A stretch of 18,984 nt of DNA from an uncultured Pelagibacteraceae bacterium (GCA_902570545.1 CACFYO010000014.1:1-18984), one strand, 5' to 3'. Positions 8,403 through 17,192 are shown, counted from the stretch's first letter. The notes: generated by a model from the letters alone, not told the origin. Numbers and translations are program-made.

Positions 8403-9211
8403 TTTAATTCTTTCTGAAAATAATTAATTTTTGCTTCATAATTTTTAAGCACATTTTCAATTGATAGTTTTGAAATTTCTTGTCTATGTATACCACCTGT
8501 AATAAGTAACGAGTCAAAATTTTGTATGTTAGCACCTTTTATATCTGTATTTAGATTATCACCAATACATAATATTTTTTTGTTATTTACATCTGTAGCA
8601 ATTTCATAAACAGGCGGATAGGGTTTGCCAAAGTAAATAACCTCACCATTAATTTCTTCAAATGATTTTGCAATGGAGCCTGCGCAATATTCTCTTTTGT
8701 CTCCTCGATCAACTATTAAATCAGGGTTAGTACATATCATTTTTTTAGTTATATGTTTTGATAAAAGAGTTTTGTAATAACTTAAGTCATCTTCATGCTC
8801 CTCAAAAAGACCTGAACATAATAAATAATCCGAGTCATCTATATTAAGCACCTTATTATCTTCAAAAGTTTTAAATAAATCAAAATCTCTTGGTGGTCCT
8901 AAGTGAAAAAATTTTTTATTATTGAAATTTTCTAAAAGATATCTTTTTGACGCTTCTCCAGATGTAAAAACTGTATTTGAAAAATTATTTAACCCCATTT
9001 TTTTTAGAGTATTAATTACTGTTAGGTTGGGTCTTGGAGCATTTGTCAATAATATGAATTTTTTTTTATTATTAGATAATTCATTTAAAACTTTGACAGC
9101 ATTCTCATACAGTTTTATTCCATTATGGACTACGCCCCAGATATCAATGAAAAATAAGTCATATCTACCAACTATTGATTTTAAGCCTGATTTATCTAAA
9201 TTTTTACTCAT
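8396..9211 (-). CDS. HAD superfamily class IIA (NagD-like) protein, TIGR01459 type
   Basis: A 271-residue cytosolic HAD-fold protein, first gene of the minus-strand chain. Motif I is FIDIWGVVHNG (21-31): nucleophile Asp23 is present, but the second position of the usual DxD is Trp25. Motif II is LLTNAPRPN (54-62). A class IIA cap region follows, then Lys196 in GKPYPPVY and motif IV CIGDNLNTDIKGA (215-227, Asp218 and Asp223). NagD-like proteins dephosphorylate small sugar or nucleotide phosphates. The DxWGV form recalls the alphaproteobacterial TIGR01459 group, whose substrate is unknown to me. Linkage to ribF raises the idea of a flavin-intermediate phosphatase, but this is only inference. 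Its start is divergent from groES across 120 bp. Confidence 0.85.
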   Translation of the reverse strand: MSKNLDKSGLKSIVGRYDLFFIDIWGVVHNGIKLYENAVKVLNELSNNKKKFILLTNAPRPNLTVINTLKKMGLNNFSNTVFTSGEASKRYLLENFNNKKFFHLGPPRDFDLFKTFEDNKVLNIDDSDYLLCSGLFEEHEDDLSYYKTLLSKHITKKMICTNPDLIVDRGDKREYCAGSIAKSFEEINGEVIYFGKPYPPVYEIATDVNNKKILCIGDNLNTDIKGANIQNFDSLLITGGIHRQEISKLSIENVLKNYEAKINYFQKELKW

Positions 9212-9278
9212 ATTTCAGATATAGCTTAAAAATCCAATAAATTCCTGATTTTTCTCATCTATATATTTGAGGCCAGAT

Positions 9279-9307
9279 CTTGAAATAATAGTCACATGCA
9301 TCTATAT
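9279..9307 (+). promoter_or_regulatory. Candidate heat-shock (RpoH/sigma-32 type) promoter of groESL
   Basis: A CTTGAAA -35 element at 9279-9285 matches the sigma-32 consensus exactly. It is followed after 14 bases by ATCTATAT (9300-9307), resembling the -10 CCCCATWT/CTATNT form. Transcription would start near 9314, giving a leader of under 20 bases that carries a strong AAGGAG ribosome binding site at 9321-9326, five bases before the groES ATG. No CIRCE inverted repeat (TTAGCACTC type) is seen, so control by RpoH rather than HrcA is the better reading. Assignment is by motif only. Confidence 0.6.
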
Positions 9308-9331
9308 GAACACTAATTTAAAGGAGTTAAT

Positions 9332-9625
9332 ATGAAGTTTAAACCGTTACACGATAGAGTATTAATCGAAGTTTTAGACAGCAGCGAAAAAACTGCTGGT
9401 GGAATTATCATCCCTGATTCTGCACAAGAGAAACCACAAGAGGGCAAAGTAGTTGCTATAGGTGGTGGATCAAAAACTGAGGATGGAAAAATTATACCAA
9501 TGGATGTTAAAGTTGGTGATAAAGTTCTTTTTGGAAAATGGTCAGGAACTGAAGTTAAAATTGATGGTAAAGAATACAGCATAATGAAAGAGTCAGACAT
9601 TATGGGTATCTCTACTTCTAAATAA
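9332..9625 (+). CDS. groES: Co-chaperonin GroES
   Basis: Forms the heptameric lid of the GroEL chamber in the cytosol. The 97-residue protein begins with the family's [13 protein letters not shown]. It has the mobile loop with [19 protein letters not shown] (20-38), the roof-loop region VVAIGGG, then [23 protein letters not shown] and a C-terminal MKESDIMGI. Length is typical. AAGGAG lies five bases upstream of the ATG. It is followed by groEL after 24 bases, the standard groESL operon. Codon use is less A/T-skewed than in neighbours such as pgi, as expected for a highly expressed gene. Confidence 0.98.
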   Translation: MKFKPLHDRVLIEVLDSSEKTAGGIIIPDSAQEKPQEGKVVAIGGGSKTEDGKIIPMDVKVGDKVLFGKWSGTEVKIDGKEYSIMKESDIMGISTSK

Positions 9626-11305
<1,680 letters not shown>

Positions 11306-11330
11306 CCCAAAAAGTCTAACTAAAAAATTT

Positions 11331-11361
11331 AAAAGGGCAGATTCCTCTGCCCTTTTTTTTT
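11331..11361 (+). terminator. Rho-independent terminator after groEL
   Basis: A perfect GC-rich stem GGGCAG (11335-11340), loop ATTCCT, and CTGCCC (11347-11352) is followed by nine T residues (11353-11361). Four A residues before the stem can extend the pairing with the T-run. It is by far the clearest hairpin of this kind in the window and separates groESL from typA. Confidence 0.92.
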
Positions 11362-11388
11362 GTTTTCAATCTCAGGTTTAGATATATA
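11360..11388 (+). promoter_or_regulatory. Weak candidate promoter for typA
   Basis: TTGTTT (11360-11365), a 17-base spacer and TATATA (11383-11388) form a plausible housekeeping promoter. A start of transcription near 11394-11396 would leave a leader of only about 5 bases before the typA ATG at 11400, and no Shine-Dalgarno sequence is visible. Near-leaderless expression would follow if the promoter is correct. The -35 overlaps the T-tract of the groEL terminator. Confidence 0.3.
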
Positions 11389-11399
11389 AGAAACTCATT

Positions 11400-13226
11400 A
11401 TGAATAACAATATACGAAACATCACAATCATTGCTCATGTTGATCATGGAAAAACAACACTGATTGATAACTTGATGAAACAGAGTGGTTCTTTTAGAGA
11501 CAACGAAGTAGTCGATGAAAGATTAATGGACTCTGGAGAACTAGAAAAAGAAAGAGGCATTACTATACTTGCGAAACCGACTTCGATTAATTGGAAAGAT
11601 ATTAGAATAAATATTATTGATACCCCCGGTCACAGAGATTTTGCAGCAGAAGTTGAAAGAGTTTTAAGTTTAGCAGATGGTGCTCTATTATTAGTAGACT
11701 CTGCAGAAGGCGTCATGCCACAAACAAAATTTGTATTAAGCAAAGCACTAAAACAAGGGTTAAAACCAATTGTTGTTATAAATAAATTAGACAAAAGTGA
11801 TCAAAGGGCTGATGAAGTTTTAAACGAAACATTTGATTTATTTGTTAGTTTAGACGCTAATGAGGAGCAATTAGATTTTCCAGTTTTATATGCAAGTGGA
11901 AGATCTGGTTGGGCTTCTAAGGAGATTGATGGGCCAAGAGAAAATCTTAATCCACTATTAGATTTAGTTTTAGATCACGTAAAACCCTCTAAATTTGATA
12001 GATCAAAACCATTTGCGATGCTATCGACGCTTCTTTATGCTGACAACTTTTTGGGTAGAAGTTTAGTAGGAAGAATTTCACAAGGAACTGCGAAAGCAAA
12101 TCAACAAATAAAGGCAATCAATTTAAAAGGTGAAAAAGTGGATGAAGGTAGACTTACAAAAATCTTTAGATATGAAGGCACAAAAAAAGTTCCAATTGAA
12201 GTTGGGGAAGCTGGAGATATTGTAGTTATAGCAGGTCTAGAAAAAGCAAATGTAGCAGATACAATTTGTGATTTAGAGGTAAATGAACCTATTGAGGCAA
12301 CACCGATCGATCCTCCAACAATGTCCATAAAAATAACAGTAAATAGTTCACCATTAGCAGGGACAGAGGGTAAAAAATTAACAAGTACTCAAATTAGAGA
12401 TCGTTTAATTTTAGAGGCCCAAAACAATGTTGGAATTTCTTTCTCAGAAAACTCAAATAAAGATGCTTTTGAGATAAGTGGACGAGGAGAATTAATGCTT
12501 GAAATATTATTAACACAAATGAGAAGAGAGGGCTTCGAAATGACTGTCAGTCCTCCTAAAGTTTTATTTAAAACTGATGAAAATTCAAAAAAGTTAGAAC
12601 CAATTGAAGAAATAACTATGGATTTGGATGAAGAATACTCATCAAGAATTATTGACTCTATGAGTAGAAGAAAAGGTAAATTAATTGAGCTAAAAGATAC
12701 AGGAAAAAATAAAAAAAGACTTATTTTTCAAGCACCAACAAGAGGTTTAATGGGATACACAAGTAGATTTTTAACTTTAACCAAAGGAACTGGGGTTATT
12801 AATAGAATTTTTCACTCTTATGGAGATTTCGAGGGAGACATGGATGGAAGAAGAAATGGTGCTTTAATTTCTATGGATCAAGGTAAGGCTGTTGCATTTT
12901 CAATTTTTAATTTGCAAGCTAGAGGAGAAATGTTTGTTACACACAATGATCCAGTTTATACAGGAATGATTGTGGGCTTGGCTCCAAAACCTGGTGATAT
13001 GATAATTAATGTCATGAAAGGAAAAAAACTCACGAATATGAGAACACAAGGTACTGATGAAAATATTGTTCTTACACCTGTAAGACAAATGTCGATTGCA
13101 GAACAATTAAGTATGCTTAATACTGATGAAGCATTAGAAATCACACCCAAATCTTGCAGACTTAGAAAAGCAATTCTGGACCCTCACGAAAGAAAAAGAA
13201 GCGAAAAACAAAATACTTCTACTTAG
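11400..13226 (+). CDS. typA: Ribosome-associated GTPase TypA/BipA
   Basis: A translational GTPase of the EF-G family that binds the 70S ribosome and supports 50S assembly and stress or cold adaptation. At 608 residues it is normal length. GTPase motifs: G1 AHVDHGKT (12-19), switch I with ERGITI (51-56), G3 DTPGH (74-78) and G4 NKLDKSD (128-134). Domain II follows from about 200, then the EF-G III/V-like region containing ISGRGELMLEILLTQMRREGFE and the BipA-specific C-terminal domain with RGLMGYTSRFLTLTKGTG and the TNMRTQGTDENIVLTP loop, which is diagnostic for BipA over LepA or EF-G. It is convergent with the YczE-type gene, and their 3' ends overlap by four bases. Confidence 0.97.
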   Translation: MNNNIRNITIIAHVDHGKTTLIDNLMKQSGSFRDNEVVDERLMDSGELEKERGITILAKPTSINWKDIRINIIDTPGHRDFAAEVERVLSLADGALLLVDSAEGVMPQTKFVLSKALKQGLKPIVVINKLDKSDQRADEVLNETFDLFVSLDANEEQLDFPVLYASGRSGWASKEIDGPRENLNPLLDLVLDHVKPSKFDRSKPFAMLSTLLYADNFLGRSLVGRISQGTAKANQQIKAINLKGEKVDEGRLTKIFRYEGTKKVPIEVGEAGDIVVIAGLEKANVADTICDLEVNEPIEATPIDPPTMSIKITVNSSPLAGTEGKKLTSTQIRDRLILEAQNNVGISFSENSNKDAFEISGRGELMLEILLTQMRREGFEMTVSPPKVLFKTDENSKKLEPIEEITMDLDEEYSSRIIDSMSRRKGKLIELKDTGKNKKRLIFQAPTRGLMGYTSRFLTLTKGTGVINRIFHSYGDFEGDMDGRRNGALISMDQGKAVAFSIFNLQARGEMFVTHNDPVYTGMIVGLAPKPGDMIINVMKGKKLTNMRTQGTDENIVLTPVRQMSIAEQLSMLNTDEALEITPKSCRLRKAILDPHERKRSEKQNTST

Positions 13227-13870
13227 TTCATTATTTTATCTATAATATATAAACTTAAAGCAATACAGGGACCAATTCCAAAAGCAAACATCAAAGTTCC
13301 AACTCCAATTGTTCCACCCAAATACCACCCAACTGAAGCTACGGAAATTTCAATAAAAGATCTTACAGCAGCAATTGGTAGGTTAGTTTTTTTTTGTAAA
13401 CCAGTCATTAAACCATCCCGAGGTCCTGGACCTAAATTGGCAATTAAATATATACCGCTACCTACCCCGACTATCATTACACCGACTGCAGCCATTAATA
13501 ATTTCATAATGTAAGTTTCGGGTGTTTGTATTAATGCAATTGTTATATCTAACATTGCTGCAATGATAACAATATTGAATATAGTACCAAGACCAGGTTT
13601 TTGTTTTAAAAAAAACCATGAACATAAAACAACAACACTCACTATAAAAGTGACAATTCCAATGGATAATCCTGAATTAATTGAAATTCCTTGTGCCATT
13701 ACAGTCCATGGAGAATTCCCAATAAATGAAATAACGACTAATGCTTCGCCAAAACCGAATAATATAAGGCCAAAACAAAGAAAGAATAATGTTGATAATT
13801 TTGGCTTTAGATTAAAAGTCTCTTGAGAACTCCATGAGACTTTAGGAATATTTTTGATAGTAAGGAACAT
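13223..13870 (-). CDS. YczE/YyaS-type integral membrane protein
   Basis: A 215-residue inner-membrane protein with about five hydrophobic helices (roughly 25-50, 65-88, 94-115, 124-146 and 170-211). The motif GPGPRDGLMTGL (147-158) in the loop after the fourth helix, together with GNSPWTVMAQGIS (51-63), is typical of the YczE/YyaS/YitT-like COG2364 family. The biochemical role of this family is not established; transport or regulatory functions have been suggested for relatives. The start gives a short N-terminal cytosolic stretch before helix 1. It is divergent from the DUF6134-like gene across 39 bp. Confidence 0.8.
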   Translation of the reverse strand: MFLTIKNIPKVSWSSQETFNLKPKLSTLFFLCFGLILFGFGEALVVISFIGNSPWTVMAQGISINSGLSIGIVTFIVSVVVLCSWFFLKQKPGLGTIFNIVIIAAMLDITIALIQTPETYIMKLLMAAVGVMIVGVGSGIYLIANLGPGPRDGLMTGLQKKTNLPIAAVRSFIEISVASVGWYLGGTIGVGTLMFAFGIGPCIALSLYIIDKIMN

Positions 13871-13886
13871 ATATTTAGCTATTATT

Positions 13887-13892
13887 TATACT
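13887..13892 (+). promoter_or_regulatory. Candidate -10 element in the 39-bp divergent spacer
   Basis: TATACT lies 17 bases before the ATG at 13910 and matches five of six bases of the TATAAT consensus. At a 17-base spacing the -35 position reads GGAACA, a poor match that lies inside the start of the divergent YczE-type gene. The spacer is too short for two independent full promoters, so overlapping promoters are likely. Low support. Confidence 0.25.
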
Positions 13893-13909
13893 TTCTTTAA
13901 CTTAAATCT

Positions 13910-14596
13910 ATGAAAATGAAACATTTTATAACCATATCAATAATTATTATGTTTGCTTCTAAAGTGATGGCACATAGCAGTCATTATGAAGGTCTTAAAA
14001 AAATTGAGATGGACGTTATAAGAAATAATGAAATTATTGGAAGCACCAGCTACTTCTTTGAATTAGACAAAGATTTGTTTGTCGTAAAAAATTATACTAA
14101 TTTTAAAGTAGAGCTATTTGGCGTAACAGTTTTTTCAATATTAAGCGAAACAATAGAAAAATATAAAGATGAAAAATTAGTTTTTTTTAAATCAAATACT
14201 TTTCAAAATGATAAGGAAAAATACGTAAATTTAAATTATGATAAGGATACAAATAAATTTATCATAGATGGATCATCTTATAAAGGTGAAGCTAGTTTAG
14301 ACTGTACAATTGGAAATTGGTGGAACCATAAAATTTTTAATTCAGATAAACAAATTAGTCCTTTATCCGGTAGTATTAAAAAACAAACTGTAAGTTTAAT
14401 TGGAACTGAAAATATTACTATTAATGGCAAAGAATATTTAACTGAACACTTTAAAATTAAGTCAAATGATGAAGGACTTTCTGATGAAAAAAAATTTGAA
14501 TTTGATGTTTGGTATAATCCTGAAAATAATTTAATATTAAAAGTGACTTATAATAAAATGGGTAACTGGGAATATAGATTAAGGAGTTTTGAGTAA
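13910..14596 (+). CDS. Secreted DUF6134-like protein
   Basis: A 228-residue exported protein. The N-terminus has Lys residues, a hydrophobic core (6-18) and a signal peptidase I site after VMA (residue 21, before HSSHY). The mature part is beta-strand-rich: a block with MDVIRNNEIIGSTSYFF, then mid-protein GNWWNHKIFN (136-145 region), and a C-terminal FEFDVWYNPENNLILKVTY and WEYRL. This pattern (short-chain G..IG near the N-terminus and an FDVWYN/..L.K end) resembles the alphaproteobacterial DUF6134 family and, more distantly, DUF3108 periplasmic proteins. No enzymatic motif is seen. A role in the envelope is inferred. Its stop shares one base with the djlA start, so the two are translationally coupled. 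Confidence 0.7.
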   Translation: MKMKHFITISIIIMFASKVMAHSSHYEGLKKIEMDVIRNNEIIGSTSYFFELDKDLFVVKNYTNFKVELFGVTVFSILSETIEKYKDEKLVFFKSNTFQNDKEKYVNLNYDKDTNKFIIDGSSYKGEASLDCTIGNWWNHKIFNSDKQISPLSGSIKKQTVSLIGTENITINGKEYLTEHFKIKSNDEGLSDEKKFEFDVWYNPENNLILKVTYNKMGNWEYRLRSFE

Positions 14597-15318
14597 TGGC
14601 AATATGGGGAAGTATAATTGGTGGAATGCTGGGTTTTTCTATTGGTGGACCTTTCGGTATGCTTTTAGGATCCTTAATTGGCGGAAAAATGTCAAGAGCC
14701 AGATCAGGTGGTGGATTTAGATCTTTTGCACAGCCTCAACAAATTTTTGCTCTCTCTCTAATAGTTTTATCGGCAAAGCTAAGTAAAGCAGATGGACAGG
14801 TTAGTCGTGAAGAATTAATTGCAGTTAAAGATAAATTAAAAATACCTGAAAGTGAATTAGATCAGGTTGGTAAAATTTTCAATAAAGCCAAAGCGGAAAG
14901 TACCGGGTATGAACCATATGCAAAACAAATTGCAGAAGTTTATAGAGGAAATATGAATGTATTAGAGGAAGTAATTAACACTCTTTTTTATATTGCTGAA
15001 GCTGATGGACACATAAGTGACAATGAATTAATAATGATAGAGGATATAGCTAGAATTTTTGGATTAAATCAGGTTCAAATTAACGGAATTAAAGAAAGCA
15101 GAAAGTCATCAGACAAACTTAATCCTTATATTGTTTTAGAGAGCAAGCCTGACGACTCACTCGAAGAAATAAGAAAACGTTATATTAAACTTAGCAAAGA
15201 ACATCATCCTGATCTTTTATTAAGTAAAGGTGTTCCTCAAGAAGTGATAGATGAGAGCAAAGCTAAAATGAGAGCTGTTAATTCAGCATGGGATCAGATT
15301 CAAAAATTAAAGAATTAG
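14596..15318 (+). CDS. djlA: DjlA-like membrane-anchored J-domain co-chaperone
   Basis: A co-chaperone that stimulates DnaK ATPase at the inner membrane. The N-terminal Gly-rich segment MAIWGSIIGGMLGFSIGGPF to LIGGKMSRAR (1-36) closely follows the layout of the E. coli DjlA dimerising transmembrane segment. The central TerB-type helical domain (about 48-165) carries two acidic metal-binding-like motifs, SKADGQVS (63-70) and AEADGHIS (134-141). The C-terminal J-domain (about 176-240) carries the essential HPD at 204-206 in KEHHPDLLL. At 240 residues it is slightly shorter than the E. coli protein (271). A strong AAGGAG (14581-14586), inside the upstream gene and nine bases before the ATG, supports this start. 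It ends overlapping the convergent 96-residue gene by 12 bases. Confidence 0.92.
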   Translation: MAIWGSIIGGMLGFSIGGPFGMLLGSLIGGKMSRARSGGGFRSFAQPQQIFALSLIVLSAKLSKADGQVSREELIAVKDKLKIPESELDQVGKIFNKAKAESTGYEPYAKQIAEVYRGNMNVLEEVINTLFYIAEADGHISDNELIMIEDIARIFGLNQVQINGIKESRKSSDKLNPYIVLESKPDDSLEEIRKRYIKLSKEHHPDLLLSKGVPQEVIDESKAKMRAVNSAWDQIQKLKN

Positions 15319-15597
15319 TCCTAATAAACTCGCCATAAAATACATAGAAAATACAAAAGCAAGGACCACAATAAAATACATTATTGTAACAATTTTATCT
15401 CTTTTTCTTCTTTGTCTTACAAATGGCTTATCATCCAGGTCACAAATATCTCTTATGCCAATAACTTTATAATCACAAGTATAACGCCATATTGAGTCGG
15501 GCATCCTAGGATCAGTTTGATTATAATATTGAATCCATTGAACTGTATATTTAAATAAAAGATAGCTTACTATTAAAAGAAGACCGCTAGTAAACAT
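15307..15597 (-). CDS. Unrecognised small two-helix membrane protein downstream of aceA
   Basis: I do not recognise this 96-residue protein. It has a hydrophobic helix at about 4-22, a central loop (24-68) with Cys41 and Cys52, a Trp and several Asp, a strongly basic stretch RQRRKRDK (61-68), and a second long hydrophobic helix (69-94) reaching the C-terminus. By the positive-inside rule the loop would be cytosolic, with both ends facing outward. It begins 11 bases after the aceA stop on the same strand, so it is probably co-transcribed with aceA. No strong ribosome binding site is seen. Its 3' end overlaps djlA by 12 bases. The long unbroken frame and regular helix layout support a real gene, but its function is unknown. 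Confidence 0.7.
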   Translation of the reverse strand: MFTSGLLLIVSYLLFKYTVQWIQYYNQTDPRMPDSIWRYTCDYKVIGIRDICDLDDKPFVRQRRKRDKIVTIMYFIVVLAFVFSMYFMASLLGLIL

Positions 15598-15608
15598 TAA
15601 TCTATCAT

Positions 15609-16883
15609 CTAAAACTGTTCCGACTCAGTTGAGCCTTCCATTGCTGTAGTTGAGCTTTTGCCTGAGCTTATTGTATTTGAAACAGCATCAAAATATGATG
15701 TGCCAACTTCTCTTTGATGTTTCACGCTTGTGTATCCATCTTTTTCTCTAGCAAATTCATGCTGTTGAATTTTTGAGTAAGCGGTCATACCCTCTGATTT
15801 ATATTTTTCTGCTAATTCAAATATTGCGATGTTTTGAGTGTGGAAACCTGCTAATGTAATGAATTGAAATTTATATCCCATTTCTCCAATCTTTCTTTGA
15901 AATGATCCAATTTCTTCATCAGATAAATGTTTCTTCCAATTAAATGATGGAGAACAATTATAAGCTAACATTTTACCAGGAAATTTTTCATGTATAGCAT
16001 CAGCAAATTTCTTTGCTTCTTCTAAATTTGGAGTAGCGGTTTCACACCAAATTAAATCTGCGTATGGTGCATAAGCAAGACCTCTGGAAATTGCTTGCTC
16101 TATTCCATCTTTAACATAAAAGAAACCTTCAGGTGATCTTTCGCCAGTTAAAAATGGTTTATCATTTTCATCAAAATCATTAGTGATTAGCTTCGCTGCA
16201 TTTGCATCTGTTCTTGCTAAAATTATTAATGGTACATCTGCAATATCAGCGGCAAGTCTTGCAGCCTTTAAATTTCTAACCATTGTTCCAGTTGGCACAA
16301 GAACTTTTCCACCCATATGACCACATTTTTTCTCACTAGCTAATTGGTCTTCAAAGTGAACCCCGGCAGCACCTGCTCTAATAAATTTTTTGGTTAATTC
16401 AAATACATTTAGTGGTCCACCAAATCCTGCCTCACCATCAGCTATAATTGGCAACATGTAATCGGTTCTCTTATTTTTGTCCATATCACCATCTATTATT
16501 TCCATGTGTTGAATTTGATCAGCTCTAACTAAGGAATTATTCATTGTCTCAACTAATTTTGGTGCACTATCATATGGATATAAAGATTGATCAGGATACA
16601 TTTCTCCAGCACTGTTAGCATCAGCTGCAACTTGCCAACCACTTAAATAAATTGCTTTTAAACCAGCTTTTGCATGTTGTACTGCATGATTTCCTGAAAG
16701 TGATCCAAGGGTGTTAACATAGGCTTCTGTATTAAGCAGTTTCCAAAGCTTTTGGGACTGCATTTTACACATAGAATATTCAATTTTGATTGAGCCTCTT
16801 AATCTTTCAACTTCTTCAGGAGTATAATCTCTTTTTATACCTGCAAATCTTTGTAAATCGTATGAAATATTCTCAGCTGACAC
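15609..16883 (-). CDS. aceA: Isocitrate lyase
   Basis: Splits isocitrate into succinate and glyoxylate, the first step of the glyoxylate bypass, letting cells grow on acetate and other C2 sources. The 424-residue protein is close to the E. coli length. It shows [14 protein letters not shown] (77-90), the metal-site regions [10 protein letters not shown] (102-111) and [12 protein letters not shown] (145-156), [21 protein letters not shown] (175-195) with catalytic Cys187 in KKCGH, and later the [14 protein letters not shown] and [11 protein letters not shown] blocks, the latter diagnostic of true isocitrate lyase rather than methylisocitrate lyase. The start is GTG (16881-16883), preceded by AGAGAGG (complement of 16889-16895) at a spacing of five. 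A 53-codon ORF lies 44 bases upstream and a small membrane protein gene 11 bases downstream. Confidence 0.97.
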   Translation of the reverse strand: MSAENISYDLQRFAGIKRDYTPEEVERLRGSIKIEYSMCKMQSQKLWKLLNTEAYVNTLGSLSGNHAVQHAKAGLKAIYLSGWQVAADANSAGEMYPDQSLYPYDSAPKLVETMNNSLVRADQIQHMEIIDGDMDKNKRTDYMLPIIADGEAGFGGPLNVFELTKKFIRAGAAGVHFEDQLASEKKCGHMGGKVLVPTGTMVRNLKAARLAADIADVPLIILARTDANAAKLITNDFDENDKPFLTGERSPEGFFYVKDGIEQAISRGLAYAPYADLIWCETATPNLEEAKKFADAIHEKFPGKMLAYNCSPSFNWKKHLSDEEIGSFQRKIGEMGYKFQFITLAGFHTQNIAIFELAEKYKSEGMTAYSKIQQHEFAREKDGYTSVKHQREVGTSYFDAVSNTISSGKSSTTAMEGSTESEQF

Positions 16884-16927
16884 TTAAACCTCTCTCTTTT
16901 GAATAAATGACTAGAAATGACTAATGG

Positions 16928-17089
16928 CTATTTTGAGCTATATTCTTCAGTAAATTCGTTCATTCCGCTAGATCCCCAATCGCAATGATCGTCTCTAATG
17001 TAAATACCTTTTGACTTATGCTCAGAATGCTCTTCTTTATTAGTAATTTGGTAGTTATTTTCGATATTGTTAATTTTGTTTTTTTCCAT
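16928..17089 (-). CDS. Unannotated 53-residue small ORF upstream of aceA
   Basis: An ATG at 17089-17087 opens a 53-codon frame that ends at TAG (16930-16928). The N-terminal half is Asn/Lys/Glu-rich and probably disordered. The C-terminal half has an ordered-looking block, GIYIRDDHCDWGSSGMNEF, with one His, one Cys and one Trp, then an acidic end. Base composition changes sharply at its boundaries: the ORF holds G and C well above the nearly pure A/T DNA just upstream, and its sense strand is purine-rich like real genes here. There is no strong Shine-Dalgarno sequence. It lies 44 bases before the aceA GTG on the same strand and directly against the operator array, so it would be the first gene of the aceA transcript. 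I do not recognise the family. A mere leader peptide is the main alternative. Confidence 0.6.
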   Translation of the reverse strand: MEKNKINNIENNYQITNKEEHSEHKSKGIYIRDDHCDWGSSGMNEFTEEYSSK

Positions 17090-17102
17090 GTAAACTTTAT
17101 AA

Positions 17103-17126
17103 TTTACAATATTTACAAAATCTACA
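17103..17126. promoter_or_regulatory. Three phased 9-bp direct repeats (putative ScfR/RamB-like operator, aceA side)
   Basis: TTTACA occurs at 17103-17108 and 17112-17117, and TCTACA at 17121-17126, each nine bases after the last. The middle unit extends to TTTACAAA, whose complement TTTGTAAA differs by one base from the TTTGCAAA half-site I recall for RamB/PccR-type regulators. The block lies 14 bases upstream of the small ORF start, overlapping where the promoter of the small ORF and aceA should be. The binding protein is inferred from the divergent regulator gene next door. Confidence 0.55.
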
Positions 17127-17142
17127 ATTAAATTAATTTTAC

Positions 17143-17171
17143 TTGTAAAATTGAATAATTTTGTGTAAATT
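17143..17171 (+). promoter_or_regulatory. Candidate promoter of the regulator gene
   Basis: TTGTAA (17143-17148), a 17-base spacer and TAAATT (17166-17171) make a plausible promoter facing the regulator. The -10 lies inside the perfect palindrome at 17164-17181, so binding there would block or modulate it, consistent with autoregulation. Transcription would start near 17178, which favours the ATG at 17200 over the upstream TTG at 17161 as the translation start. Confidence 0.35.
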
Positions 17172-17192
17172 TAAATTTACAAAATTTACAAA
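17164..17192. promoter_or_regulatory. Perfect 18-bp palindrome plus adjacent repeat (putative operator, regulator side)
   Basis: TGTAAATTTAAATTTACA at 17164-17181 is a perfect inverted repeat. Its right arm TTTACAAA (17176-17183) is repeated nine bases later at 17185-17192. The block ends eight bases before the regulator ATG. A further TGTAAA is at 17144-17149, and another at 17089-17094 touches the small ORF start codon. The whole set suggests a cooperative multi-site operator shared by both divergent transcripts. Confidence 0.6.

Noticed and set aside
8403..9211. FMN riboswitch upstream of ribF
   Set aside because: The ribF start overlaps the preceding gene by seven bases and no conserved riboswitch-like structure is visible.
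9212..9331. CIRCE element for HrcA control of groESL
   Set aside because: No TTAGCACTC/GAGTGCTAA inverted repeat is present; the heat-shock sigma-type elements explain the region better.
17103..17192. CRISPR-like or simple repeat array
   Set aside because: Units are six to eight bases with no unique spacers of regular length; the layout fits transcription factor sites.
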